Positions 9,300-16,912 of a DNA stretch of 24,766 bases are shown one piece after another. Below the pieces are notes generated by a model, which was given only the letters and a program-made list of their open reading frames with translations, searched no databases and had not been told where the DNA came from. A program made the translations under genes and the position numbers. Each line of letters begins with the position of its first letter. Position 1 is the first letter of the stretch. This stretch comes from Chara braunii (Eukaryota > Streptophyta > Charophyceae > Charales > Characeae): NCBI GenBank assembly GCA_003427395.1, contig BFEA01000962.1:39403-64168 (forward strand), written 5' to 3'.

Positions 9300-10341
9300 A
9301 GCGCTTAATGTTTTACATTTTTTTTACTGTCAGTGTTTTCAGGTTAATTTTGAACATTCATTTTACATTTTTTTTAACATTCAACTTATTTGCACTCAAA
9401 CTGGCTTTCATTCACACTCTCATGCATGCAAACGAGTGCGCGGCAAACAGGCGACAAGCGCCCACTCAGAACTCAGAGATATGGTAACCGAGAACACAGA
9501 TCAGATACAAGTTCACTTCGATCGCTATGGCGACTCAGCGCCCACACAACTCTCTGTTCGCATACACTGGATCACCTCGGATATCCCACACGCGATACTC
9601 TGAACACATACACCCACTGAACTCTAACTATAGTTATGGTGGCTATGGCCACTACTACCCTATCGCTATGGCTACACTCCTTCCCTCTCGCCCACTTCGT
9701 CCTCGGGCTCACTGCAAACCACCTCACACAAGTCGCTTGTAGCAGCACTTCCGCATGGCTCACGCAGGAATGAATGGATGGTTGGGCGTTGCCTCTTGAT
9801 TTACACTTCTGCAGCTCGTTGGTCTGACCCTTTCCCATGCCCATAGTGCACACAGTCCCATGCGGTACTTGCTTGACTGGACCAGAACTGACTTGGGACT
9901 GAGACTGTTTTCTTAGCACAGGTAGACTCCAATACTTACCCACTTGCCTCACCACTTGCCCACTTGCCTCAACCTAAACGTGGGCAACTTCGAAAGGCCA
10001 CTACTGGGACCTTCCGGAAGGCCGCAGACTTGGCCTTTAGTTACTGTAGCAGCTACGACCTTGACCCTTCGAGACAGCTACAGCTACGACTGCAAGACCT
10101 GACTGGAACTCCTACTCGACAGGTCTACAGATCGAACCCCTACTACCTATGGACCCTACGACAACCTACCAGTTGTTACAAATACACAGGTCACGGGTTC
10201 AACTCTAGGGGTCGACACAAATACTGTACACAGGTAAGGTGGGGACTAGGGATCGAGCCCTGGGATCTGCATCAGCTACTGCGAACTGATGAATATCGTT
10301 TCACTCTCGCTGGCCTAAATTCGAGGTCCTCCAAGAATAAC
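9300..10341. other. No gene seen; region where the 3' LTR of the gypsy relic would be expected
   Basis: A 13-bp direct repeat CCCACTTGCCTCA (9939 and 9959) and CTACGAC-type short repeats (about 10050-10095) are the only structures noticed. A 3' LTR and polypurine tract of the minus-strand pol relic should lie here, but neither could be recognised and no matching sequence was found above 14000. Open frames of 85-149 codons on either strand have no recognisable domain. Confidence 0.5.
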
Positions 10342-10854
10342 TCAGTCCAAGGCAGGACCATTACCTCTCTGATCTCTTTCGTAGGCTCTAACTATATCGA
10401 GAGCTGTCTCTAGAAGTTTTGCTCTAGTGAACCAGTGGTCATCCTCCGGCTCCCGATAAGCAAACCGGACTTTATACTGTTTCTGTGGAGGACCTCTACC
10501 TCCTGTTCTGAACATATCTTCACCTACAATGTCGTCAATGTCATATCTGTCGTCCATGTCAGGAGGCATCATGGACCGTCTAGATGGAAATTGTTGACTG
10601 ATGACACACGGCAACAACTTTGATGGGTGAAACACAGGGTAGGTGTGGAGGTGTGTTGGGATCTCTATAGTGTAGGACGACCTATCCTCTCCGCCCTTAA
10701 CTTCTAAAACTGGCCACGGTCCTCTATACGCGGGCAGTAACTTCTGCGAGATGCTTTCCTCAGGAGCAAACTCTTTGGACTTGACCCAGACCAAGTCGCC
10801 TACTTGGAACTGTGACAGGCGACGGTGCTTATTAGCCTGTTCTATCATCCGGTG
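10342..10854 (-). pseudogene. Gypsy integrase C terminus with chromodomain-like tail
   Basis: HRMIEQANKHRR, FQVGDLVWV and YRGPWPVLEV form the GPY/F-type C-terminal part of gypsy integrases. VFHPSKLLP follows. The last 60 residues read YDIDDIVGEDMFRTG, QYKVRFAYREPEDDHWFTRAKLLE and DIVRAYE. This is the pattern of a chromodomain (I..I, QYxVxW, W, I..Y), which in chromoviruses binds modified histones and directs insertion into heterochromatin. The usual aromatic cage is incomplete: the VKWKGY position reads VRFAYR. It is therefore either a divergent or a decayed chromodomain. Confidence 0.8.
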
Positions 10855-11783
10855 TTAGGCCTTCCTGAGGTTCTCAACAACAGTGGCTATCTCTTTCTCG
10901 TGATGTATCGCGAACTCTCTGGTACCAGGCGGTAGCCTGTGAATCTGATCCCGGTTAAGTCCCTCCAACGGTCTACGTGGTCTAAAGGACCTATGCAACT
11001 CGTTGGGAGTGCGACAGGTGGACAAATGTACGCTGTTATTGTATGCACTGGCTACCTTGGGTAACATCTCATCCCAGTTAATCTGATCAAGTCTAATGTA
11101 CATGCGCAAAACTTGCTGCAGGATGTTGTTCATCTGCTCTGTCTGACCGTTAGTCTCTGGATGGCGGCCACATGACATCATCAACTTAGATCCATAGACT
11201 CTTATCAGTTCCTGCCAGTTCTGGCTAGTGAAGCGGGTGTCTCTATCACTAACAATAGAAAATGGGACGCCATGCTCGCTAACCCAAAAATTGAAAAACT
11301 TCTAAATCACTAATTTTGTGAATGCCGCTGCAGGCAAAGGGACAAAAATAGCATACTTGCTAAATCTATCGACTACGACCATGACTTGGCTCTTGTCGTG
11401 CCTACTCTTGACACCGGTATCCATGAAATCAATGAAGACTGAATCTCCGGGCTGGTCTGTAATAGGCAAGGGTTTGAGAAGACCTAGAGGGGCACGCGTA
11501 GTAGTTTTGTTCCTTTGACAGACTTTACAACTGCGGACATACTCTATGCAGTCGTTTTTTATTCCTGGCCATGTGTACGTGTGCATAAGGTTGGCTAAGT
11601 CTTTTGCCAACCGAAATGTCCCTCTGTATCATGGCATTCCCCTAGGATCAGACTGCGAATCTCGTCACTGTTGGGAACGCATAGGCGGTCTACTACATTA
11701 GTCTTCTCAAATAATAACCCCTCTGTAGTGCGGTAATCTGGCTCGCTCTCTGGGGCCTCCTTAACCCTCTTGAGGAGGTCACT
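10855..11783 (-). pseudogene. Gypsy integrase, zinc-binding and DDE core
   Basis: Integrase joins the cDNA to host DNA. After the stop at 11784 the frame gives SDLLKRVKE... and then HDTEGHFG (zinc-binding histidines). It hits a frameshift near 11610 and resumes as WPGIKNDCIEYVRSCKVCQRN (cysteines). The catalytic core shows FIDFMDTG (first D), a TAG stop at 11302-11304, SDRDTRFTSQNW (second D) and HPETNGQTEQMNN (E). The DDE residues and HHCC pairs are visible, but the frame is broken twice inside the protein and ends at TAA 10855-10857. Confidence 0.92.
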
Positions 11784-12665
11784 TTAGATAGGGTCCTGCA
11801 CATACGCCTGTCTAACTTTCTCTTGCAGGTCACGCCCTATGTCCAGATAGTGAACTATGACTCCATAGTAGTATGACCTCCTACTCAGAGCATCCGCAAC
11901 TACATTGTACTTGCCCTTAACCGGCTTGAGCTCAAGGTCGTACTGGTCTATCTCAGCGGCCCACCTAGTCAACTTAGGTGTCATTTTGGCCTGTGTCATC
12001 AACCATCTAAGTGTATCATGGTCTGAATACACCTTGAAGTGGCTCCTAAGCAAATAATGCTTCCCGTGCTTTAAAGCCTGCCTAAGACCATAGAGTTTCC
12101 TCTCATACGTCGAGGTAGCAACCTTCTCTGAGGGCATCCTCGCTGACATGAACTCTACGGGTCTGTAGCCATTGCCGTCGTCCTGCTGTAACACGACGCC
12201 TATACCATACTGACTCGCGTCCGTGGTGACGACAAATGACAAGGACGGATCTGCTACTTTGAGGACAGAGTACTCTATCAACGCGCGCGTTAACTTCTTT
12301 AGCGCAAACGTACAATCCTTATCCCACTGCCAGATTATCTCTTTCTTGAGCAATTTGCGGAGGGGAGCGGCGATAGTCAAGAAGTTCCTCACGAACTTCT
12401 TATAATAGTTAGCCAGGCCTAAGAACGACCACAACTCAGTCAATGTGCGAGGCGTCGGCCAATCTCTAACTGCCGCTATCTTACTGTCCTCAGGTTTAAT
12501 GCCATCTCCGTCTAACACGTGACCCAAGTACAAAACTTGTATCTTGGCCCACTCGCACTTCATTGCATTGATCTTGAAGTTAGCTTCTCTCAGCTTCTCC
12601 AAGACCTGCCTCAAATGACCCTCGTATTCTTGGAGGGTCATACTAAATACTAAGATATCGTCTAA
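11784..12665 (-). pseudogene. Gypsy RT thumb/connection and RNase H
   Basis: The reading follows the TAA at 12666 in the same frame. It starts LDDILVFS, then HLRQVLEKLREANFKIN and YLGHVLDGDGIKPE, the standard end of gypsy RT. RNase H removes the RNA strand after first-strand synthesis. Its signatures are VVTTDASQYGIGVVL (first catalytic D), then STYERKLYGLRQAL (the E region), then VYSDHDTLRWL (second D) and KYNVVADALSRR (third D). The four acidic residues appear present, so this is the best-preserved part of the element. It ends at TAA 11784-11786, after which the same frame continues into the integrase linker. Confidence 0.93.
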
Positions 12666-12957
12666 TTAAACTACGATGAATCTATTTAACCAATGCCTAA
12701 ACAAATCGTTCATACATCGCTGAAATGTCGTTGGCGCATTGGTCAGTCCAAAGGGCATCACTATGAACTTATAATGCCCATATCTAGTCCGGAATGCAGT
12801 CTTGTACTCATCAGGATGGACCTCTATCTGATGATAACCGGAATTCAAATCTATCTTTGAGAAATACTTGCAACCCTACACCCGATCTAAGAGATCGTCT
12901 ATCTTGGGCAGTGGTTCAACATTCTTGACTGTGATAGCATTCAGACACCTATAGTAC
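12666..12957 (-). pseudogene. Gypsy reverse transcriptase fingers/palm
   Basis: The reading continues in a new frame with YRCLNAITVKN, PLPKIDDLLD, then a TAG stop (12876-12878), then [37 protein letters not shown] and [11 protein letters not shown]. The FSKIDL block carries the first catalytic aspartate, and the MPFGLTNAP block is the best-known signature of Ty3/gypsy RT. The tyrosine position of the YxDD catalytic box is a TAA stop (12666-12668), and LDD follows directly after it. Relative to family members, the 'KKKDGS...CIDYR' portion between the previous segment and this one is deleted. Confidence 0.92.
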
Positions 12958-13840
12958 TGCTACCCTTCTCAAGGAGCTCATCTAGTTGCTTGCGCAACTC
13001 TTCTAGCTTTGTAGGGGACATCATGTAGATTGCGCCCTTAGGAGTTTTACTGCCAGGCTCCATCTCTATCCTGTGCTGGATCGGCTGCAGCACTACTCCT
13101 GTCGGCGGCTCTTTCAGATCTTTAAACTCTTCTGGCAGCTTGGCAATGGCTGCATCCGTGGAACTGTCCTCTTGATTAGGCTCAGTGACAGGCCTTACAT
13201 ACACTACGAAGACCAGATCCTCTAATTGCTCCTTTTTCACTAGTCGCGCGAACGGGGGAGCACTGAGGCAGCAATGTGCCAAGGAGTTATCTACTCCAGA
13301 CACATGAAACAGAGGAGTTGTCTTAACTTCGCCTGACGGACTAGGGAGCCTACACTCGTGCTCTCTTAAGTGGAGTGTGGCCCCTGCTACCTCTCCCCAG
13401 TCCATACCTAGGACTATGTCAAAAGGAAGGTCATCCTGAACGAGGAGAGTCAGGGAATGGAGAACTTTCTCCACCTTCCGATCTTTCTCTAGGCGGAAGT
13501 ACACCTGGACTCCCTCTACGTAGTCCTTAACACGCATGGTGCGGTTGTCTGCGAGGACACTAACTATGGGGTCTTCCAACTTCTGGACTTTCAATCCTAG
13601 CCTCAGCTTCTTCAACGCTTTACGGCTAATATAACTATGGGTAGCCCTTGAATCTATAAGGGCCCCTACTCTACTTTTGAACACTTCTACATCCACGAAC
13701 ACTAGCTGCCCTTTACTATCTTTCTTCATCTTGAAATCCTCGGGCAAAAGGAAAAAATCCTTTTGGTTCAAAAGGAAATTTGGGCCCTTAGTTCCACCTG
13801 TCCTCGGGGACGTCGCCCGAGGACATTTCCTCCGCGCCAT
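12958..13840 (-). pseudogene. Gypsy aspartic protease and start of reverse transcriptase
   Basis: The frame starts at ATG 13838-13840 with a basic stretch (MARRKC). The protease would release Gag and Pol proteins. Its active-site region reads LIDSRATHSYIS, with the catalytic D codon at 13652-13654. Retropepsins need D-S/T-G-A, and here G is R (AGG at 13648-13646), explained by one G-to-A change. The later PFDIVLGMDW block is the usual companion motif of plant gypsy proteases. The start of RT follows: a basic-acidic HRIEMEPGSKTPKG segment and MSPTKLEELRKQLDELLEKG. Similarity ends abruptly near 12958, where about 30 codons of the RT fingers are missing and the frame changes. A polypyrimidine tract (FFFSFFF when read through) lies just upstream, so no gag is fused. 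Confidence 0.9.
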
Positions 13841-13993
13841 GTCAGAAAAGAAAAAAGAAAAGAAAAAAGAAAAGAAAAAAAAAAAATCAAATGTGTTTGA
13901 GGCCTTCAGCCAATAGGGTGCCGCCACGATCCAGATTCTCGGTTGTAACGTCTCTCTACCCATGTGCCCGCTCCTCTCCGTGAAACGTGGACG

Positions 13994-14035
13994 CCTTTTG
14001 CCCAAGGGACCTGGTGAGGTCCCTTGGGCAAAAGG
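13994..14035. repeat. Perfect 19-bp inverted repeat with 4-nt loop
   Basis: 13994-14012 (CCTTTTGCCCAAGGGACCT) pairs without a mismatch with 14017-14035 around GGTG. It sits about 150 bases upstream of the protease start on the minus strand. Confidence 0.95.
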
Positions 14036-14341
14036 AAGAAATGGCTGGGGAATCCTTGGAGCCCAAGGAATTCCTTCGGAGTGTTTTCACTTTTTTTTCC
14101 CCGACTGCATCCCCGAGGATACGTGGAACGAACAATTCCTCAGAGACTTTACGCGCCTGAGGAGTGTCGAACGAGCCCCTATAGGTCCCGGTGTGAGTAT
14201 GCCCTCAGGTGGTTTTGTTTTGGTTGGTTGTTCTCTGGGCCTTCTTAGGTATTTTGTTACATTCAGTCCCCTTGGTCAGGAACTATGTTTTTGATGTAGG
14301 GACGCCGGACCCGTTTTCCGGCCTGTGTAATGAATAAGGCG
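14036..14341. other. No gene seen
   Basis: Spacer between the pol relic and the next hairpin. No primer binding site or LTR end was recognised here. Confidence 0.5.
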
Positions 14342-14393
14342 ACCGCAGTATGAACCAGGCCGGAGTGCCTGGATCAGCCTGGATCATACCGGT
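14342..14393. repeat. Imperfect inverted repeat with inner 10-bp duplication
   Basis: ACCGCAGTATGAACCAGGC (14342-14360) folds onto GCCTGGATCATACCGGT (14377-14393) with one mismatch and a two-base bulge. GCCTGGATCA is repeated in tandem at the loop edge. An A run (14408-14425) and an assembly gap follow. Confidence 0.8.
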
Positions 14394-14425
14394 AAGGTTG
14401 ACCTTTCAAAAAAAAAAAAAAAAAA

Positions 14426-14470
14426 NNNNNNNNNNNNNNNNNNNNNNNNNNNNNNNNNNNNNNNNNNNNN
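14426..14470. other. Assembly gap (45 N)
   Basis: Forty-five N between an A run on the left and a T run on the right. The true length and sequence are unknown; homopolymers probably stopped the assembly. Confidence 0.98.
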
Positions 14471-14475
14471 TTTTT

Positions 14476-14567
14476 TTGGACCATTTCTCGATTTATGCGT
14501 GTCATCCTTGCGCAGGGGCCATGCTAATCTTCTCTGTATCTTTCCAATTTTAATGGATGCCCCTGAG
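14476..14567 (-). pseudogene. U6: U6 spliceosomal snRNA retrocopy, plant type
   Basis: U6 is the catalytic snRNA of the spliceosome. The minus-strand sequence keeps AAAATTGG, GATACAGAGAAGATTAGCAT (ACAGAGA box and AGC triad), GGCCCCTGCGCAAGG, ATGACACGCATAAATCGAG and AAATGGTCC. The ending is the land-plant form. Three things argue against a working gene. The 5' stem-loop (GTCCCTTCGGGGAC in plants) reads AAACTCAGGGG and cannot close. One C-to-A change lies just before the GATACAGAG. The 3' end runs into AAAAAAA where the pol III terminator TTTT should be. No upstream sequence element (TCCCACATCG) or well-placed TATA box lies at 14568-14650. An A tail at the 3' end suggests LINE-mediated retrotransposition. 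Confidence 0.85.
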
Positions 14568-14821
14568 TTTCATATGTATTTACAAACTATTTTTGTGACT
14601 GCGCCATAGTTACCCCCCCCCCACAAAAAAAACGGGAATGCCAGCTGTAGGTGCGGGTTCAGTGATCCTTCCCTTCTCTTTCCCTTTTTTGCCTCCACGG
14701 CCTTTTCTTTTACCTTGCCAAACTCAACGTGTTTACTCCTTCTAGTGAAAGCAAGTTTAGTTTGTTCATCTGATATTGAACTCAGTTAGCACACGTGTGT
14801 ACCCTGCAGCCATGCAAACTA
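14568..14821. other. Spacer, no gene seen
   Basis: Flank of the U6 copy. It has a C9 and A8 homopolymer pair near 14615-14633 and no recognisable snRNA promoter. Confidence 0.5.
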
Positions 14822-14963
14822 CTACAGTCTTCCTCCGAATACAACGTACGGTCATTATAGCTGAATTGGGTCTATTATTTTCCGTCTAAATGCATTGGGT
14901 CTATTATTTTCCGTCTAAATTCAGCTATAATGACTGTACGTGGTATTCGGGGGAAGACTGTAG
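14822..14963. repeat. 142-bp fold-back element with 45-bp arms
   Basis: 14822-14866 and the reverse complement of 14919-14963 match at 42 of 45 bases. Between and partly inside the arms lie two exact 27-bp direct repeats (14865-14891 and 14894-14920) separated by GC. The shape resembles a miniature inverted-repeat transposon, but no target duplication is evident. A transcript would form a long hairpin. Confidence 0.93.
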
Positions 14964-15132
14964 CTCCGTTTCCTGCGCGTTATCCTCTCAGTCTCCAGGG
15001 AACACCAGCAGTGGACGGCCTATTTTTTCTCTGCCGAAAACTTTTCATCAAGTAATCGAGTACGTAACCAGGCTGAAACATCGAAAGAAAGCAGAGCCGC
15101 CGCCTCGTACACTGGTGCAAGCTTTGGAGCAA

Positions 15133-15271
15133 CACCTGTGCATTTTCGTTGTAGGAGGCTACAGCGAAGAGAATGGCAGGCGCCGAAGGACCCTGGATTG
15201 ACACAAACGATGGTCCCTAGACGCCCACCAGTCGCTTCGCGGTAGCCTCCTACAACAGAAAGGCGCAGGTG
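15133..15271. repeat. 139-bp fold-back element with 60-bp arms
   Basis: 15133-15192 and the reverse complement of 15212-15271 agree at 48 of 60 positions without a gap, around a 19-nt loop. The best-kept core is GTTGTAGGAGGCTAC. Arms at 80 percent identity point to an older structure than the neighbouring fold-back. A 40-nt T run follows 60 bases further on. Confidence 0.9.
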
Positions 15272-15331
15272 GGACCGAGCCCCGGTATGTAGCTATTCCA
15301 ACACGGTATCCCGTTGTGGGTACTTCAACGT

Positions 15332-15332
<1 letters not shown>

Positions 15333-15372
<40 letters not shown>
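15333..15372. repeat. Poly(T) tract, 40 nt
   Basis: An uninterrupted T40. On the minus strand this is an A40, the usual mark of a retroposed 3' end. I could not define the body of such an element. Confidence 0.97.
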
Positions 15373-15378
<6 letters not shown>

Positions 15379-15671
15379 GATGAGCGCTCCGTAGGTACAC
15401 TAATGAACTGTTAAAAACACAGACAGTCCAGATGAATGATGTAAAATAATTCTGAATTACCTTGGGCTAGTGAGTGCAACAAAAAATTCGCAAGACTGTC
15501 ACCCTTTTCAAAAAAAGAAAAGAAAGTATACTTTCCACCCCCTCCCCCCCTTTCTTTTATTCTTTCCTTCCTTTTCTTCTTTTTTTTTTTGTGCAAAAAA
15601 AGCCCTTGTGTAAGCCCTCTATCCCGGCTGTGGTAAGAGAACCGTCAGAATGGAGGGCTTATCTGTCAGGC

Positions 15672-15725
15672 TGCTCCATCTATTGATGTGGAGCGGCCCC
15701 TTCTGGAAACCCGGCCCAGCGTCCC
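15672..15725 (+). repeat. Structured repeat, copy A
   Basis: Aligns with 16631-16685 over about 55 bp (TGCTCCA..TCTATT..TGG.GAGC, then GGAAACCCGGCCCAGCGTCCC). On the minus strand it gives two small hairpins, CTGG/CCAG and GCTCC/GGAGC. Confidence 0.75.
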
Positions 15726-15987
15726 TTTGATATTCAACACAGAGATTGCTGTTTGTTGTTTCCTGGGGCTGTGGCCATTTCGCTTCTCTGTCCAGGGCCT
15801 AGCTGCACTACTCGCCATCTGCCACAATCCCTGGCACCACCTGGAGGAGGAAGATTTGCTGGATCTGCTTTCCAGCAGCCTAACGTGGTACTTTGGCAAG
15901 GCAATAATGTGGCTGCAAAGATCAGTCCCCTTTTTTTTTTACCTTGGGCTTCAAGGTCAATTTTGGAAAGTATTCTGGACATAGCAG

Positions 15988-16010
15988 GGGACGCTGGGCC
16001 CTGTTTCCAG
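15988..16010 (-). repeat. Structured repeat, copy B (inverted)
   Basis: The reverse complement reads CTGGAAACAGGGCCCAGCGTCCC, the 23-bp core of copies A and C, with the GCTGG/CCAGC hairpin kept. The second hairpin is absent. Confidence 0.7.
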
Positions 16011-16169
16011 CAGTAGTGTTGTCTGATCTTGTGCAGCAGGTATGTCAGCGAGCTGGGCTCGTAAGCAAAACTGGCTGAGGCTGCCAGGATAACTCCGAGT
16101 AGAATTGTGAGGTCCCCGGCCTCATCCCATGGTTTATGAAATACAAGTGCAAGCTTTCCAGGGGGGGGG

Positions 16170-16193
16170 AAAAAAAAAAAAAAAAAAAAAAAA
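16170..16193. repeat. Poly(A) tract, 24 nt
   Basis: A24 preceded by G9. It may be the tail of a plus-strand retroposed sequence whose start is not recognisable. Confidence 0.9.
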
Positions 16194-16630
16194 CGTGGCA
16201 GACTACTGGCGCCTGAAAAAAGAGAAAATTGTGGTGAGTGGGATGCCAAGTTGGATTCACTTGCCGCGATTCAGTTTGAGCAGAAGATCTCCGGCAGTGA
16301 AGCTGGAGTACTTGCCAGCAAATGATTTTGTCGAAGATTCACTAGGACTACCCTCCACAAAACAGCAGTGCAAGTCGAGGACCTCGCCACCAGCTGTGGT
16401 GGATAGAAAGAAAAACTCGCCACACGTTCTGACAGGTTTTCACACGGAGAGTAAGTGCAGACAGTATGCGGAGAGAGTATGAGGAGAGTACGTGCAACCA
16501 TGCACCTACTCTCCAAAATTGGCGGATGGCATGTAGTGCAACTAGGCCCTCACAAAGGGCGATGGTCTTGAGATATCGGACCTCGCTGCGCCACTTACCT
16601 TTTTTTCTTTTTTTTCTTTTTTTGGACAAA

Positions 16631-16685
16631 TGCTCCAGTCTATTCGTGGGGAGCAGCACGTGCTGGGAACCGGGCCCAGCGTCCC
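16631..16685 (+). repeat. Structured repeat, copy C
   Basis: Same family as copies A and B. On the minus strand GCTGGG pairs with CCCAGC (7-nt loop) and GCTCC pairs with GGAGC (13-nt loop). Like copy A it follows a T-rich tract. Confidence 0.75.
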
Positions 16686-16912
16686 ATATAGAGTTGCACA
16701 AGTCATTTGAGATGCCGGGGCCATTACCCGGCTTCGGCTGAGAATCAATCTGAGAACTATGAATTAAAGGAGAGGTTAAAAAACTATGAATGACTACTCA
16801 CCTCTTTTCGAATGCTCAGAACCCCTAGACTCCCAAACAAAACTCTCTAAAACTGTCAAACACTGTCTTACTCCCTGTCGAGCTCTCCCAGGCCTCACAC
16901 CCCCACCTGGCT

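Larger units (their letters stand above)
10342..13840 (-). mobile_element. pol: Ty3/gypsy LTR-retrotransposon pol relic, chromovirus-like
   Basis: Protease, reverse transcriptase, RNase H, integrase and a chromodomain-like C terminus follow one another on the minus strand in the Ty3/gypsy order. Breaks, 5' to 3' on the minus strand: a damaged protease active site (codon at 13646-13648), a deletion with frameshift near 12955, TAG at 12876-12878, TAA at 12666-12668, TAA at 11784-11786, a frameshift near 11610, TAG at 11302-11304 and TAA at 10855-10857. No gag is visible above 13840 and no LTR could be paired, so the copy is truncated or its ends are too diverged. It cannot encode a working polyprotein. 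The gag fragment at 2704-2963 is a different insertion by position. Confidence 0.93.
15726..16630. other. No gene recognised
   Basis: Contains poly(A)/poly(T) runs at about 15930-15940, 16170-16193 and 16600-16625. A 171-codon open frame on the minus strand (15734-16249) and a plus-strand frame (about 16270-16480) have no recognisable domain. Confidence 0.4.

Noticed and set aside
9300-14400. Matching LTR pair for the pol relic
   Set aside because: No shared stretch could be found between the two flanks by eye, so LTRs are not annotated.
15260-15372. GGGACCGAGCCCC before the T40 run, checked as a SINE B box with a T tail
   Set aside because: Two of the key B-box T positions are changed and no A box lies at the right distance.
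15734-16249. 171-codon open frame on the minus strand
   Set aside because: It contains runs encoded by homopolymer T and C tracts, overlaps repeat copy B, begins at no convincing start and shows no recognisable domain.
16270-16482. Possible plus-strand exon ending near a GAGTAAGT-like donor
   Set aside because: A single donor-like sequence without a matching acceptor, a conserved domain or a neighbouring exon is not enough; the frame is short.
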